Below the pieces are notes generated by a model, which had not been told where the DNA came from, did not search any database, and worked only from the letters and a program-made list of their open reading frames with translations. Below are positions 8,816 through 17,284 of a stretch of DNA of 64,000 nt, in pieces. The stretch covers positions 310,001-374,000 of the forward strand of contig NZ_JACYFU010000002.1 of assembly GCF_014837245.1 (NCBI RefSeq). Direction: 5' to 3'. The translations under genes were made by a program, and so were the position numbers. Every line of letters starts with the position of its first letter. Positions within the stretch are counted from its first letter, which is position 1. This stretch comes from Devosia oryzisoli (GTDB lineage: Bacteria; Pseudomonadota; Alphaproteobacteria; Rhizobiales; Devosiaceae).

Positions 8816-9733
8816 ATGGCAAGCCCTCCTCCCTCCCCCGTCTACGACACCTCGTTCGATCCGCTGACGGGTCGCCCTGTCGTCCTTGCCGAGGGTGTTG
8901 TCCGCGTCACCGCGCCCAACGCCTCCGCCTATACCTTCACCGGCACCAACAGCTTCGTTTTGGGGCGAGAGCGGCTGGCGCTGGTCGATCCAGGCCCGGA
9001 AAATGCGGAGCATGAAGCGGCGCTGCGAACGGCGATCGGATCGCGGCCCGTCGAGGCGATCATTCTCACTCACACCCACCGCGACCACAGCGCTTCGGCG
9101 CTCCAATGGAGCCAGCGGCTCAGCGCGCCCGTGTGGTTCGGTGGGCAACACCGCCTGTCGCGGCCCCTGCGCCGCTTCGAGCGCAATCCCATCCGCCGCT
9201 CCTGCGACTGGGCTCTGGTGCCCGACCGGGCGCTTGTCGATGGAGAAAACATTTTGGCCGGCGACCTAGCCCTGGTGGTTCATGCGACTCCCGGCCATTG
9301 CGCCAACCACCTTGCCTTCGGCGTGCCGGAACACGACCTGCTGCTCAGCGGGGACCATGTGATGGGCTGGAACTCGACGCTGGTTTCAGTGCCCGACGGG
9401 TCGATGGCGGATTATTTGGCCTCCCTCGACAAGGTCATCGCCCTGCCCTATCGCCAATACGTCCCTGCTCATGGCGGCCCCATCGCCGACGGCCCCGACT
9501 ACGCCCGCGCTCTCAAGGCCCATCGCGAGATGCGTAACCATCAGGTGGTGGAGTCCGTCAAAAACGGCGCCCGGACCATCGGCGCCGTCGTTGCCGCCAT
9601 CTACCCCACTCAACCGGCCAAAGTGCGCTTCGCGGCCCGCATGACGATCACGGCACATGTGGAATATCTGGAAGCACGAGGCGAATTGCGCGTGAAGCGA
9701 GGGTTGCTCGGGACACATCTGGCGCTGACCTGA
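8816..9733 (+). CDS. MBL-fold metallo-hydrolase (LACTB2-like)
   Basis: A cytoplasmic metallo-beta-lactamase fold protein of 305 residues. The metal-binding motif 'THTHRDH' sits at residues 85-91 (His86, His88, Asp90, His91). Later ligands appear in 'VVHATPGHCANHL' and 'LLLSGDHVMGW', followed by 'YVPAHGGPI' and a C-terminal winged-helix-like segment. This layout resembles LACTB2/YcbL-type hydrolases, whose substrates range from thioesters to RNA; none can be assigned here. The ATG at 8816 starts just where protein-like sequence begins; upstream in-frame codons overlap the bioY promoter. Confidence 0.88.
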   Translation: MASPPPSPVYDTSFDPLTGRPVVLAEGVVRVTAPNASAYTFTGTNSFVLGRERLALVDPGPENAEHEAALRTAIGSRPVEAIILTHTHRDHSASALQWSQRLSAPVWFGGQHRLSRPLRRFERNPIRRSCDWALVPDRALVDGENILAGDLALVVHATPGHCANHLAFGVPEHDLLLSGDHVMGWNSTLVSVPDGSMADYLASLDKVIALPYRQYVPAHGGPIADGPDYARALKAHREMRNHQVVESVKNGARTIGAVVAAIYPTQPAKVRFAARMTITAHVEYLEARGELRVKRGLLGTHLALT

Positions 9734-9741
9734 ACGCGACG

Positions 9742-9841
9742 CCCTCCCTCCCCGCGAGGAGTTGGGCTGGTGATCGATCTGCGATAGTGCCACAGCCCCA
9801 ATGCGGCTCCCTCTCCCTTGCGGGGAGGGCTGGGGTGGAGG
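9742..9841. repeat. Two degenerate GC-rich hairpin repeats
   Basis: Related C-rich/G-rich dyads occur at 9742-9770 and 9807-9841 (a CCCTCCC arm facing a GGGAGGG-like arm). A third, decayed relative is at 14933-14968. They lie in non-coding spacers and look like remnants of a dispersed intergenic repeat. Confidence 0.55.
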
Positions 9842-9924
9842 ATGAGAGCCAGCGTCCTTGCCATTGTGCCGAGTGCGCGGCCTCCTGGGGACGAGGCTCT
9901 TCCCAACCCTGATATCCTGAGCAC

Positions 9925-9958
9925 CGTCATTGCCGGGCCTGTCCCGGCAATCCATCTC
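9925..9958. repeat. Dispersed palindromic repeat, copy 1
   Basis: An 8-bp inverted repeat (ttgccggg / cccggcaa, loop cctgt) is embedded in a 34-base unit. Thirty-two of the 34 bases match the copy at 14230-14263, and the two differences fall in the hairpin loop. It sits in the spacer between the metallo-hydrolase gene and aroC and could act as an RNA hairpin at their convergent ends. Confidence 0.8.
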
Positions 9959-10007
9959 GGACAGGCATGGACCAGCGGCACAAGCCCGGTGGTGACGACC
10001 AAACCCC

Positions 10008-11123
10008 TCAGTTCCGCTGAAAGCCGACCCCGCCTTCGCGGCCCGTCTGCCCGCGATGGCGCAGCATGTGGTCGGCCAGCACCAGCGCCATCATCGCCTC
10101 GCCCACGGGCACCGCGCGGATCCCCACGCAAGGGTCATGCCGGCCCTTGGTGACGATGTCGGCATCCTCGTTGGCTGTGGTCACTGTCTGGCGCGGCGTC
10201 AGGATGGACGAGGTCGGCTTGACGGCGAACCGGCACACCACCGGATCGCCATTGCTGACGCCGCCCAAAATCCCGCCGGCATGGTTGGATAGAAAGTACG
10301 GGCGCTCCGCCCCGGCGCGCATCTGGTCGGCATTCTCCACGCCGGTCAGGCTCGCCGCCTCGAAGCCAGCACCGATCTCCACCGCCTTGACCGCATTGAT
10401 GCTCATCATCGCCGAAGCGAGGTCGGCGCTGAGCTTACCATAGACCGGCGCACCCCACCCCGCCGGCACGCCTTCGGCCACCACTTCTATGACGGCCCCG
10501 GCCGAATTGCCGTCCTTGCGCAGCCCATCGAGATAGTCCGCCCAGAGTTCGGCGGCCTTGGCATCGGCGCAGAAGAACGGGTTCTGGTTCACCTGGTCCC
10601 AGTCGAAATTGGCGTAGTCAATCTTGTGCGGCCCCATCTGCACGAGGCTGGCGCGGATCGTCACGCCGGCAAGCACCTGCCGCGCCACCGCCCCAGCAGC
10701 GACCCGGGCCGCGGTTTCGCGCGCCGAGGTGCGGCCGCCGCCGCGATAGTCGCGGATGCCGTATTTCTGGTCATAGGTGTAATCGGCGTGCCCGGGACGA
10801 TATTTGTCACGGATTTCGGAATAATCCTTCGAGCGCTGGTCGGTGTTTTCGATCAGCAGCGAGATCGGCGTGCCCGTCGTCCGCGGCCCGTCGGTCCGCT
10901 CGTCTTCGAAGACGCCGGAGAGGATTTTGACCTCATCGGCCTCGCGGCGTTGCGTGGTGAACTTGGATTGCCCCGGCTTGCGCCGGTCGAGATCGCGCTG
11001 GATCATCTCCGCGGTCAGCAGCAGGCCGGGCGGGCAGCCATCCACCACCACGCCCAGTGCCAGACCGTGGCTTTCGCCCCAGGTGGTAAATCGGAAAAGA
11101 TGCCCGAAGGTGTTGAAAGACAT
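10008..11123 (-). CDS. aroC: Chorismate synthase
   Basis: Converts 5-enolpyruvylshikimate-3-phosphate to chorismate, the last shikimate step, using reduced FMN. It has 371 residues, the usual length. Family motifs present are '[20 protein letters not shown]' at the N-terminus, '[20 protein letters not shown]' with '[18 protein letters not shown]', and '[17 protein letters not shown]' near the end. It is the last gene of a minus-strand run fabI - histidine phosphatase - aroC, with a 47-base gap to the phosphatase. Confidence 0.97.
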   Translation of the reverse strand: MSFNTFGHLFRFTTWGESHGLALGVVVDGCPPGLLLTAEMIQRDLDRRKPGQSKFTTQRREADEVKILSGVFEDERTDGPRTTGTPISLLIENTDQRSKDYSEIRDKYRPGHADYTYDQKYGIRDYRGGGRTSARETAARVAAGAVARQVLAGVTIRASLVQMGPHKIDYANFDWDQVNQNPFFCADAKAAELWADYLDGLRKDGNSAGAVIEVVAEGVPAGWGAPVYGKLSADLASAMMSINAVKAVEIGAGFEAASLTGVENADQMRAGAERPYFLSNHAGGILGGVSNGDPVVCRFAVKPTSSILTPRQTVTTANEDADIVTKGRHDPCVGIRAVPVGEAMMALVLADHMLRHRGQTGREGGVGFQRN

Positions 11124-11170
11124 GGCGCGCCCCGTGGTTGAGCCCGTTCTAGGCAGGGCGATTGGTCAGG

Positions 11171-11818
11171 TCAATCGACCGCTTCTTCCCAGGTGTTCTC
11201 TGCCGAGTGGAGCGTCATCCGCCCCCCCTGGAAATGGGCGATGACACCCTGCGGCGGGGGCCAGTTGAGAACGTCGCGCCGCGATGTTCCCTCCACCAGA
11301 TGCCGCAGCACGCGCAGGACGCCGCCATGTGCGACGACCACGGCATGGTCGGTCAGGGTGCGGGCAAAGTCGAGCAGCCGCGCTGCCACGTCGTCATAGT
11401 TTTCGCCCCCTTCGGGCCGAAACGCCCAATAGCTTTCGTCCCGCTCGCCCGGCGCCAGCGCCGCGTGCTCGCGGGAGATCTCGGCGTGCAGACGCCCCTC
11501 GAACGTCCCGAAGGAGATCTCGATCAGCCGCGGATCATGGATGACCGGCGGCAGGGCCACGTCGAACGCAGCCCGCATCCGGTCCATGGTTTCCGACGCG
11601 CGGCTGAGCGGCGAGGCGAACCAGTTGAGCGATGCCGGGTCCACCGCGTCCCGCTCCAGCAGGTCCCGCAACAGCAGGCCGTTGGCATCGGCCTGCAACT
11701 GCCCCGTCCGGTTGAGGGGAATGTCGCGACTGCCCTGATAGCGCTGTTCGCGGTTCCAGGCGGTCTCACCGTGCCGGGCAAAATAGAAGTCCGGCCAGTT
11801 GGGGGCAGTCATGGGCAT
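11171..11818 (-). CDS. Histidine phosphatase family protein (phosphoglycerate mutase-like)
   Basis: A 215-residue protein of the histidine phosphatase superfamily. The catalytic 'FARHGETAWNREQRYQG' carries the phospho-accepting histidine, 'SPLSRASETM' the substrate phosphate pocket, and 'VVVAHGGVLRVLRHL' the second histidine. Members remove phosphate from varied small molecules or act as mutases, and the substrate is not predictable here. It sits between fabI and aroC on the same strand. A second ATG at 11812 is possible. Confidence 0.9.
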   Translation of the reverse strand: MPMTAPNWPDFYFARHGETAWNREQRYQGSRDIPLNRTGQLQADANGLLLRDLLERDAVDPASLNWFASPLSRASETMDRMRAAFDVALPPVIHDPRLIEISFGTFEGRLHAEISREHAALAPGERDESYWAFRPEGGENYDDVAARLLDFARTLTDHAVVVAHGGVLRVLRHLVEGTSRRDVLNWPPPQGVIAHFQGGRMTLHSAENTWEEAVD

Positions 11819-11860
11819 ATCGCGCCGAACCGACGCGCCTTCACGAAAGGTAGGTGGGCG

Positions 11861-12670
11861 TTATTCGCCAGTTGCGGGCGTGTCGTTGTCGAGCAGCTTC
11901 ATGCCCACGACGTTGAAACCGGCATCGACGTAGTGGATTTCGCCAGATACGCCCGCCGCCAGGTCGGACAGCAGATAAGTGGCCGAGCCGCCCACATCAT
12001 TGATGTCGACATTCTTGCGCATGGCCGAGTTGGCTTCCTGCCAGTGCAGCATGTCGCGCAGGCCCGCAATTCCCGAAGCCGCCAGGGTCTTGATGGCGCC
12101 GGCCGAAATGGCGTTGACGCGGATACCCTTCTTGCCCAAGTCGACGGCAAGATAGCGCACGGACGCCTCGAGCGCGGCCTTGGCGACGCCCATGACGTTG
12201 TAGTTCGGCACATATTTGACCGCGCCATAATAGGTCAGCGTCAGAAGGGCACCGCCCTCGCTCATCAGCGGTTCAGCACGCTTGGCCACGGCGGTGAAGG
12301 AATAGACCGAGATGTCCATGGTCAGCGCGAAATTGTCGCGGCTGGTCTCGATATAGCGGCCTTCCAATTCATCCTTGTTGGAAAAGCCGATGGCGTGCAC
12401 CACGAAGTCGAGCTTGCCCCACTTCTCCTTGATCTGGCGGAAGGTCTCGTCCATAGCCGCTTCATTGGTGACGTCGCACTCCACCAGGAAGTCCGAACCA
12501 ACCTCGGCTGCCAGCGGCTCGACGCGGCGCTTGAGGGCCTCGCCTTGGTAGGAAAAGGCCATCTCTGCGCCCTGCGCATGCAACTGCTTGGCGATGCCCC
12601 AGGCGATCGAGCGATTGTTGGCGAGGCCCATGATGAGACCGCGCTTGCCTGCCATCAATCCAGTGGCCAT
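11861..12670 (-). CDS. fabI: Enoyl-[acyl-carrier-protein] reductase (NADH)
   Basis: Catalyses the last reduction of each fatty-acid elongation cycle in the cytoplasm. The 269-residue protein has the atypical short-chain-dehydrogenase nucleotide motif '[20 protein letters not shown]', '[11 protein letters not shown]', and the FabI-type Tyr-X6-Lys in '[12 protein letters not shown]'. The ATG at 12670 follows AAGGGAAAC; an in-frame start 14 codons upstream has no such signal. It is the first gene of the fabI - phosphatase - aroC run. Confidence 0.96.
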   Translation of the reverse strand: MATGLMAGKRGLIMGLANNRSIAWGIAKQLHAQGAEMAFSYQGEALKRRVEPLAAEVGSDFLVECDVTNEAAMDETFRQIKEKWGKLDFVVHAIGFSNKDELEGRYIETSRDNFALTMDISVYSFTAVAKRAEPLMSEGGALLTLTYYGAVKYVPNYNVMGVAKAALEASVRYLAVDLGKKGIRVNAISAGAIKTLAASGIAGLRDMLHWQEANSAMRKNVDINDVGGSATYLLSDLAAGVSGEIHYVDAGFNVVGMKLLDNDTPATGE

Positions 12671-12773
12671 TCTTGGTTTCCCTTGCTGGAGTCGTTTGCC
12701 CGGTTGTGCCACATGGTCGGGTGACCCGGCAAGCGCGCCGCCCGTTTCCCTTCATCTTCACGTCCGGTTTTCC

Positions 12774-14189
12774 ATGTCCCTGTCCGCTTCCGAAATCGTC
12801 CGCGCCCTCTCGGACATGGCCGGCCCCGAGGTCGTGGTCAGCGATCCGAGCAAGATGGCCGCCTGGCTCAACGAACCGCGCAAGCGCTTCCACACGCCGG
12901 CCACGGCCGTGGTCACCCCGCCCGACATCGCCGCAGTCCAGGCGATCTTGCGCTGGGCCAACCAGAACCATGTCGGCGTCATCCCGCAGGGCGGCAATAC
13001 CGGCCTTGTCGGCGCGCAGGTGCCGCTTTCGGGCCAAGAGATCATCCTGAGCCTCGCGCGGCTAGACCGAATCCGCTCCGTGGACGCCGCTGCCGGGGTC
13101 ATGACGGCCGAGGCCGGCGTCATCCTCGAAAATGCGCACAAGGCCGCCGAGGAAGCTGGCGCCATGTTCCCGCTCTGGCTCGCCTCGCAGGGGTCCGCGC
13201 GGATCGGCGGGGTTCTCTCCTCCAATGCCGGCGGGGTCAATGTGCTGGCCTATGGCAATGCGCGCGAACTCACCATGGGCGTCGAGGCGGTGCTGGCCGA
13301 CGGGCGGCTCTACCGGGGGCTCAACGCCCTCAAGAAGGACAATACGGGCTACGACCTCAAGGATTTGCTCGTCGGCGCCGAGGGCACGCTGGGCATCATC
13401 ACCGCCGCTACCCTGAAAATCTTCCCCCTCCCCGAGGACCACGAAACAGCGCTGGTCAACGTCGCCTCGCCCGAGGCCGCGCTCGAGCTTTTCCAGCTGC
13501 TGCGCGCCCGCGCCGGCAGCCGTCTCAATGCCTTCGAGCTCATCCCCCATATCGGTCTCGACATCCAGCTGCGCCACGGCATGCTTGATGCCGACCCGAC
13601 TGCCAGCGCCTCTCCCTGGTACGCCTTGATCGAGCTGATCCGCCTGGCCGGGACCGCGCCGGGCTCGCTGCAGTCGATACTGGAAACCGCGTTCGAGCAA
13701 TCCCTGATTGCCGACGCGACCATTGCCGAATCCCTAGCCGAGCGCACCCGCATGTGGACCTTTCGCGAGCAGATGAGCGAATGCCAGTCGCGCGAGGGCG
13801 CCTCCATCAAGCACGATGTCTCGGTGCCCATCGCCGCCATTCCTCGCCTCATCGCCGAAGGCTCAGCGGCGGTCGAAAGGCGCGTCCCCGGTATCCGACC
13901 GGTCCCCTTCGGGCATATGGGCGACGGCAATATCCACTTTAATTTTTCAATGCCCGCGGGCGCCGACCCCAAGGCCTTCATGGCCGAGTTCGACGAGGCG
14001 GTGCACGAGGTGATCTACGAGGTCGTGCTCAAGCTCGGCGGCTCGGTCTCGGCCGAACACGGCATCGGCCAGCTCAAGGTCGATCTTCTTCGGCAGGTCA
14101 AGGACCCGGTCGCCCTCGACATGATGCGCGCCATCAAGACCGCGCTCGACCCCAATGGCATCCTCAACCCCGGCAAGATGCTGCGCTAA
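12774..14189 (+). CDS. FAD-linked oxidoreductase, D-2-hydroxyglutarate/D-lactate dehydrogenase type
   Basis: A 471-residue flavoenzyme of the vanillyl-alcohol-oxidase fold. The FAD-binding_4 domain shows 'GVIPQGGNTGLVGAQVP' and 'LSSNAGGVNVLAYGNAREL', followed by 'LVGAEGTLGIITAATLK'. The FAD-oxidase C-terminal domain has 'PFGHMGDGNIHFNFSMP', with the metal and substrate ligands, and 'SAEHGIGQLKVDLL'. These motifs fit D-2-hydroxyglutarate or D-lactate dehydrogenases that pass electrons to ETF or quinones; the window also encodes ETF-QO. It is divergent from fabI, and the ATG at 12774 is where conserved sequence starts. Confidence 0.9.
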   Translation: MSLSASEIVRALSDMAGPEVVVSDPSKMAAWLNEPRKRFHTPATAVVTPPDIAAVQAILRWANQNHVGVIPQGGNTGLVGAQVPLSGQEIILSLARLDRIRSVDAAAGVMTAEAGVILENAHKAAEEAGAMFPLWLASQGSARIGGVLSSNAGGVNVLAYGNARELTMGVEAVLADGRLYRGLNALKKDNTGYDLKDLLVGAEGTLGIITAATLKIFPLPEDHETALVNVASPEAALELFQLLRARAGSRLNAFELIPHIGLDIQLRHGMLDADPTASASPWYALIELIRLAGTAPGSLQSILETAFEQSLIADATIAESLAERTRMWTFREQMSECQSREGASIKHDVSVPIAAIPRLIAEGSAAVERRVPGIRPVPFGHMGDGNIHFNFSMPAGADPKAFMAEFDEAVHEVIYEVVLKLGGSVSAEHGIGQLKVDLLRQVKDPVALDMMRAIKTALDPNGILNPGKMLR

Positions 14190-14229
14190 CTGCCCTCTAA
14201 ACCAAACAATACGCCAAACCCCCGTTCCC

Positions 14230-14263
14230 CGTCATTGCCGGGCTCGTCCCGGCAATCCATCTC
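14230..14263. repeat. Dispersed palindromic repeat, copy 2
   Basis: A second copy of the 34-base unit seen at 9925-9958, in the same orientation, with the hairpin ttgccggg / cccggcaa and loop ctcgt. It lies in the spacer after the flavoenzyme gene. Confidence 0.8.
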
Positions 14264-14331
14264 ATCGCGTCACCCCAGTCACTCGCATGTGCCTGCTTGC
14301 GATCGCAGCCTCGGCTGCCCATCTCTGCCCA

Positions 14332-14895
14332 ATGCTGCTCAAAGACATTCAGTTTCTCGACGACGCCACGCGTCCGGCCATCCCCGATCTGCCCGGTCTC
14401 ACCGAGGCCCATCGCGGGCCGGGCGAACACCTGCGGATGATCCACGATCACCTGCGCGAGAACATGGTGGTCCTGGGGCGCCTCATCGAGCGCGCCGCGG
14501 CCGGCACGGCGAGTGCGGAGGAGGTCAAGGCGGAGACCGCCGACCTCGTCATGGTCTCGAACTATCGCCGCTTCGGCACGCTGTGCGGGCAGTATTGCCA
14601 ATTCGTGCATGGCCATCACTCGATCGAGGATTATGCGATCTTCCCCGGCATTGCGGCCCAGGGCCCGGCCTTCAAGGCCATTGCCGACCGGCTGCAGGCC
14701 GAGCACGTGGTGGTTCATCAGCTCCTCGAAAAGCTGATTGACGCGCTCATCGCGCTGGCCGATGCGCCGGACAGACAGAAATTCGACGATGCCGTCGAAG
14801 TCTTCAGGGCCCTCGAACGCGTCCTCCTCAGCCACCTCGGCTACGAAGAAGACGCCATCGGAGACGCGCTGGGCTATTTCGAAATTGGCGTCTAG
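14332..14895 (+). CDS. Hemerythrin domain-containing protein
   Basis: A 187-residue, probably cytoplasmic four-helix protein. Histidine and acidic ligands are spaced as in hemerythrin-like domains: 'GEHLRMIHDHLRENM', 'FVHGHHSIEDYAIFP', 'LQAEHVVVHQLLEKL' and 'LLSHLGYEEDAI'. Such domains bind a di-iron centre and sense or carry oxygen, nitric oxide or iron. No partner gene suggests which. I prefer the ATG at 14332; another in-frame ATG at 14287 would add 15 residues and start close to the dispersed repeat. Confidence 0.85.
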   Translation: MLLKDIQFLDDATRPAIPDLPGLTEAHRGPGEHLRMIHDHLRENMVVLGRLIERAAAGTASAEEVKAETADLVMVSNYRRFGTLCGQYCQFVHGHHSIEDYAIFPGIAAQGPAFKAIADRLQAEHVVVHQLLEKLIDALIALADAPDRQKFDDAVEVFRALERVLLSHLGYEEDAIGDALGYFEIGV

Positions 14896-14932
14896 CCGGA
14901 CCTAGGGTGCGACCGTGCGACACCCACCGCGC

Positions 14933-14968
14933 CACTCCTTCCCCTAAAGGGAGTGGCCGGGAGGGGGG
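14933..14968. repeat. Hairpin-forming GC-rich repeat remnant
   Basis: A dyad (ccactcc facing ggagtgg) followed by a G-rich tract, resembling the elements at 9742-9841. It lies between the convergent hemerythrin and SRAP genes and may fold at both transcript ends, but there is no T-run. Confidence 0.4.
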
Positions 14969-15001
14969 TACGAGAGCCCCGATCTCCAGGCTGCAGCCCG
15001 C

Positions 15002-15739
15002 CTAGAATAAATCCATCTGCCCGCCCGCCACCTTCTTCGGCCGCGACACCGCGGGCGCCGGCTCCTCGACCGCCACCTCCTCGATCAGCCCGGGATCATC
15101 GTCGCGCGCCGAGTTGACGCGCGTCGAAACCGGGTGAAACTTCAGCACCCCGTCAGGCAGCGGTAAGGCCAGTTGCGCCGCCTCCTTGGCCCGCACCTCC
15201 CGAACATTGAGCCAGGCGTCCTGCCCCGCCTCGTCCACAAGGATAGCGGGCATGCGGTCATGGATGGCGGACAGCTGCGCGTTGGTCGGGACGGTTATGG
15301 TGGCGACGCTGTCGATCTCCTCGCCATTGGGACCCATCCAGCGCGCGTAAAGACCGGCCAGCGCCATGGGCTGCCCGTCGGCCCGGGTGATGTAATAGGG
15401 CTGCTTCTTCTTGTCGGGCCCCGTATGCCACTCATAGTATCCGCTGGCCGGCACGATGCAGCGTCCGTGCTTGAGCGGATCACGAAAGGCCGGCTTGTCG
15501 GCCATGCTCTCGGCCCGCGCATTGACCAGCAGCGGAAACTCGCGCGGGTCCTTCACCCAGCCGGGCACAAGACCCCAGCGGGCAAAGTGCGGCTCACGGC
15601 GCGCCTCTTCTTCCCAGATCGCGACGATGGGCTGGGTGGGCGCGATATTGTAGCGCGGCACCACCTCGATGGTCTTGAGCAGCTTGAACAGCTCCACCAT
15701 CATCTCGGGCGGCAGCGTCGAGGCATAGCGTCCGCACAT
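15002..15739 (-). CDS. SOS response-associated peptidase (SRAP/YedK/HMCES family)
   Basis: A 245-residue SRAP protein that should crosslink to abasic sites in single-stranded DNA through its N-terminal cysteine. It starts 'MCGRYAST', placing the catalytic Cys2 after methionine removal. Further family motifs are 'PRYNIAPTQPIVAI', 'NARAESMADKPAFR', 'RCIVPASGYYEW' with the active-site glutamate, and 'AIHDRMPAIL' with the conserved histidine. No LexA-type box is visible upstream despite the family name. Confidence 0.94.
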   Translation of the reverse strand: MCGRYASTLPPEMMVELFKLLKTIEVVPRYNIAPTQPIVAIWEEEARREPHFARWGLVPGWVKDPREFPLLVNARAESMADKPAFRDPLKHGRCIVPASGYYEWHTGPDKKKQPYYITRADGQPMALAGLYARWMGPNGEEIDSVATITVPTNAQLSAIHDRMPAILVDEAGQDAWLNVREVRAKEAAQLALPLPDGVLKFHPVSTRVNSARDDDPGLIEEVAVEEPAPAVSRPKKVAGGQMDLF

Positions 15740-15803
15740 GGTCGTGTCTCCTTTACCGGCAAAGAGGTAGTCTCACCGGAACCGAATCGCAAACCCGTGC
15801 GCC

Positions 15804-16202
15804 ATGACCGACCAACCAAACGCCGCCAGTGTCGCCCTCGTGCGCAATGGGCAGGTAATGCTGATCAAGCGCGCCCGTGCGCCTTACCAGAACCTCTGGA
15901 CTTTTCCCGGCGGCCGCATGGAGGCGGGGGAAACACCCGAGCAGTGCGCCGTGCGCGAGGTGCAGGAAGAACTCGGCCTCACCGTTCGCAATCTGCGGCC
16001 AGTCATGACGCAGGAGCTGGGCCGCGACGGCACCTACCGGCTCGCCGTCTTCGCCACCACGGATTTTTCCGGTGTCATCCGCGCGTCCGACGAAGTTAGT
16101 GGCCACATCTGGGCTGATCCCGGCATGCTCCCTGCCCTGCGCACCACGTCGCGTCTCGATCAAGTCATCAAAGAGTGCTTCAGCGTTCTGGGACAAAGCT
16201 GA
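15804..16202 (+). CDS. NUDIX hydrolase
   Basis: A 132-residue single-domain Nudix enzyme. The Nudix box runs 'GGRMEAGETPEQCAVREVQEEL' with all metal-binding glutamates present. The N-terminal 'VALVRNGQVMLIKRARAPY' resembles members that act on nucleoside diphosphate derivatives or ADP-ribose, but the substrate is open. The ATG is 64 bases from the divergent SRAP start, and the next gene begins 12 bases after its stop, so the two are probably co-transcribed. Confidence 0.9.
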   Translation: MTDQPNAASVALVRNGQVMLIKRARAPYQNLWTFPGGRMEAGETPEQCAVREVQEELGLTVRNLRPVMTQELGRDGTYRLAVFATTDFSGVIRASDEVSGHIWADPGMLPALRTTSRLDQVIKECFSVLGQS

Positions 16203-16214
16203 TAGGAGGGAGGC

Positions 16215-16619
16215 ATGACGTCTCGACCTCCCCATATCGCCCGGCTTTCGGCTGCCTTCCGCATCGGCCTCCCCCCGCTGCTCCTGGCGCTGTGCTGCGC
16301 CACACCAGCGCTGGCCATCGATCCGCCCTACCAGAAGCAGATGGAGCGGCTTTCCGAGGTCATGGGCAGTCTTTATTACCTCGAACCGCTGTGCCAGGCC
16401 GGCTCCGACGACTGGCGCGCCGAGATGGCCGACCTCATCGCGCTCGATGAACCGGACGAGGACCGCCGCCAGCGCCTGGCCGGCGCGTTCAATGGCGGCT
16501 ACGAGGCCTTTGCCCGCTTCCACCACACCTGCACGCCCGCCTCCCGCGAGGCCCTGACCCGCCTTCTGCAAGAAGCTGAGAAACTGGCGCGCGAGATACA
16601 CACGCGGTTTGCCGAGTAG
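16215..16619 (+). CDS. TIGR02301 family secreted protein
   Basis: A 134-residue protein of unknown function restricted to alphaproteobacteria by family definition. It has a cleavable signal peptide ('LPPLLLALCCATPALA', cut before IDPPY). The mature domain includes 'YLEPLCQAGSDDWRAEM', 'RLAGAFNGGYEAFARFHHTC' and two conserved cysteines that could form a periplasmic disulfide. A strong AGGAGGGAGG ribosome site precedes the ATG. It is adjacent to the Nudix gene, probably in one operon. Confidence 0.85.
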   Translation: MTSRPPHIARLSAAFRIGLPPLLLALCCATPALAIDPPYQKQMERLSEVMGSLYYLEPLCQAGSDDWRAEMADLIALDEPDEDRRQRLAGAFNGGYEAFARFHHTCTPASREALTRLLQEAEKLAREIHTRFAE

Positions 16620-16667
16620 CGGGGTTGCGGGCGCCGCCCGACTTTGTGTCGGATTGAGCACTCGTCG

Positions 16668-16683
16668 TTAACCTTCGGCTTAC
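16668..16683 (+). promoter_or_regulatory. TTAACC-N4-GCTTAC motif upstream of a small gene
   Basis: The element TTAACC-TTCG-GCTTAC lies 43 bases before the ATG at 16727. The same arrangement (TTAACC-CCTC-GCTTAC) occurs upstream of ccrM at 50337-50352. It resembles a CtrA box but with eight rather than seven bases between the TTAA-type halves. Its role is a guess. Confidence 0.35.
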
Positions 16684-16726
16684 TTCTCCGGCGCGCATCG
16701 CTGTTGCGCGTGGTAAATCCAGCACC

Positions 16727-17005
16727 ATGAGCGTGACGAAAACCCTATTTTCCCCCGCCTCCGGGCCTGGTCCCTTTGACCGCAGCCAGGCGGAGCGCCA
16801 GCTGGCGCTGGAATACCTCGCCGAAGCCTGGAACAGCGCCGAGGAAGACGGCCTCGAAAGCGCCTCGCTGGCCCACGCGTCGCTCTTTGCCGCCCTCGCC
16901 ACCTTCGTGCGCCTGCACGGCGACGAAGCTACGGCTGACCTCGTCTCCGAACTTACGGACCATATCCGCAACGGCGAGTACAACCTCGACCGGGTCGTGC
17001 AGTAG
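16727..17005 (+). CDS. Small hypothetical protein
   Basis: A 92-residue soluble protein that I do not recognise. It is acidic and helix-rich: 'SQAERQLALEYLAEAWNSAE' is followed by 'LAHASLFAALATFVRLHGDE' and 'LVSELTDHIRNGEYNLDRVV'. There are no cysteines, signal peptide or membrane segment. It stands alone after a 107-base spacer containing the TTAACC-N4-GCTTAC motif. Amphipathic helices and small size suggest a helical bundle, perhaps a regulatory or binding protein. Confidence 0.75.
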   Translation: MSVTKTLFSPASGPGPFDRSQAERQLALEYLAEAWNSAEEDGLESASLAHASLFAALATFVRLHGDEATADLVSELTDHIRNGEYNLDRVVQ

Positions 17006-17030
17006 CAGCGGCTCTGGCTGAAGCTAGCGG

Positions 17031-17165
17031 TCAGGTCTCGCCTCCCGCTCGTTCGCGCAAACGGAAAAACGAGTGTTGCCCCATCCATGTTTGGTCGGAC
17101 CGGTCGCGTGCCGAGCTTTCCGCGGTCACCATAGCATTCTTGAAAAAGGTGTCGTCCTGCGCCAT
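17031..17165 (-). CDS. Possible 44-residue small protein in a 279-base spacer
   Basis: Within the gap between the 16727 gene and ygfZ, the minus strand has an ATG at 17165 preceded by GGGAG at seven bases. It opens a frame starting 'MAQDDTFFKNAMVTAESSAR' and ending 'RERAGGET'. The residue composition looks protein-like rather than arginine/proline-rich, but third-position GC is only moderate and I know no homologue. Otherwise the spacer 17006-17284 shows nothing. Confidence 0.3.
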   Translation of the reverse strand: MAQDDTFFKNAMVTAESSARDRSDQTWMGQHSFFRLRERAGGET

Positions 17166-17284
17166 GTCTGCACTCCCAGGTTGGTTGGGTTGCTCTGATC
17201 CCAGAAGCTGTCCGCCTTGCCTGTCCATCCCCATGCGCGGGACCTTCCTGCCAATGCGAAGACCCCAGTTTTGCGGAGCTTGTC

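Noticed and set aside
11162-12724. 520-codon plus-strand open frame over fabI and the histidine phosphatase
   Set aside because: Mirror image of two well-identified minus-strand genes.
15740-15803. SOS box for the SRAP gene
   Set aside because: GAAC-like words are present, but the second half of the repeat is missing.
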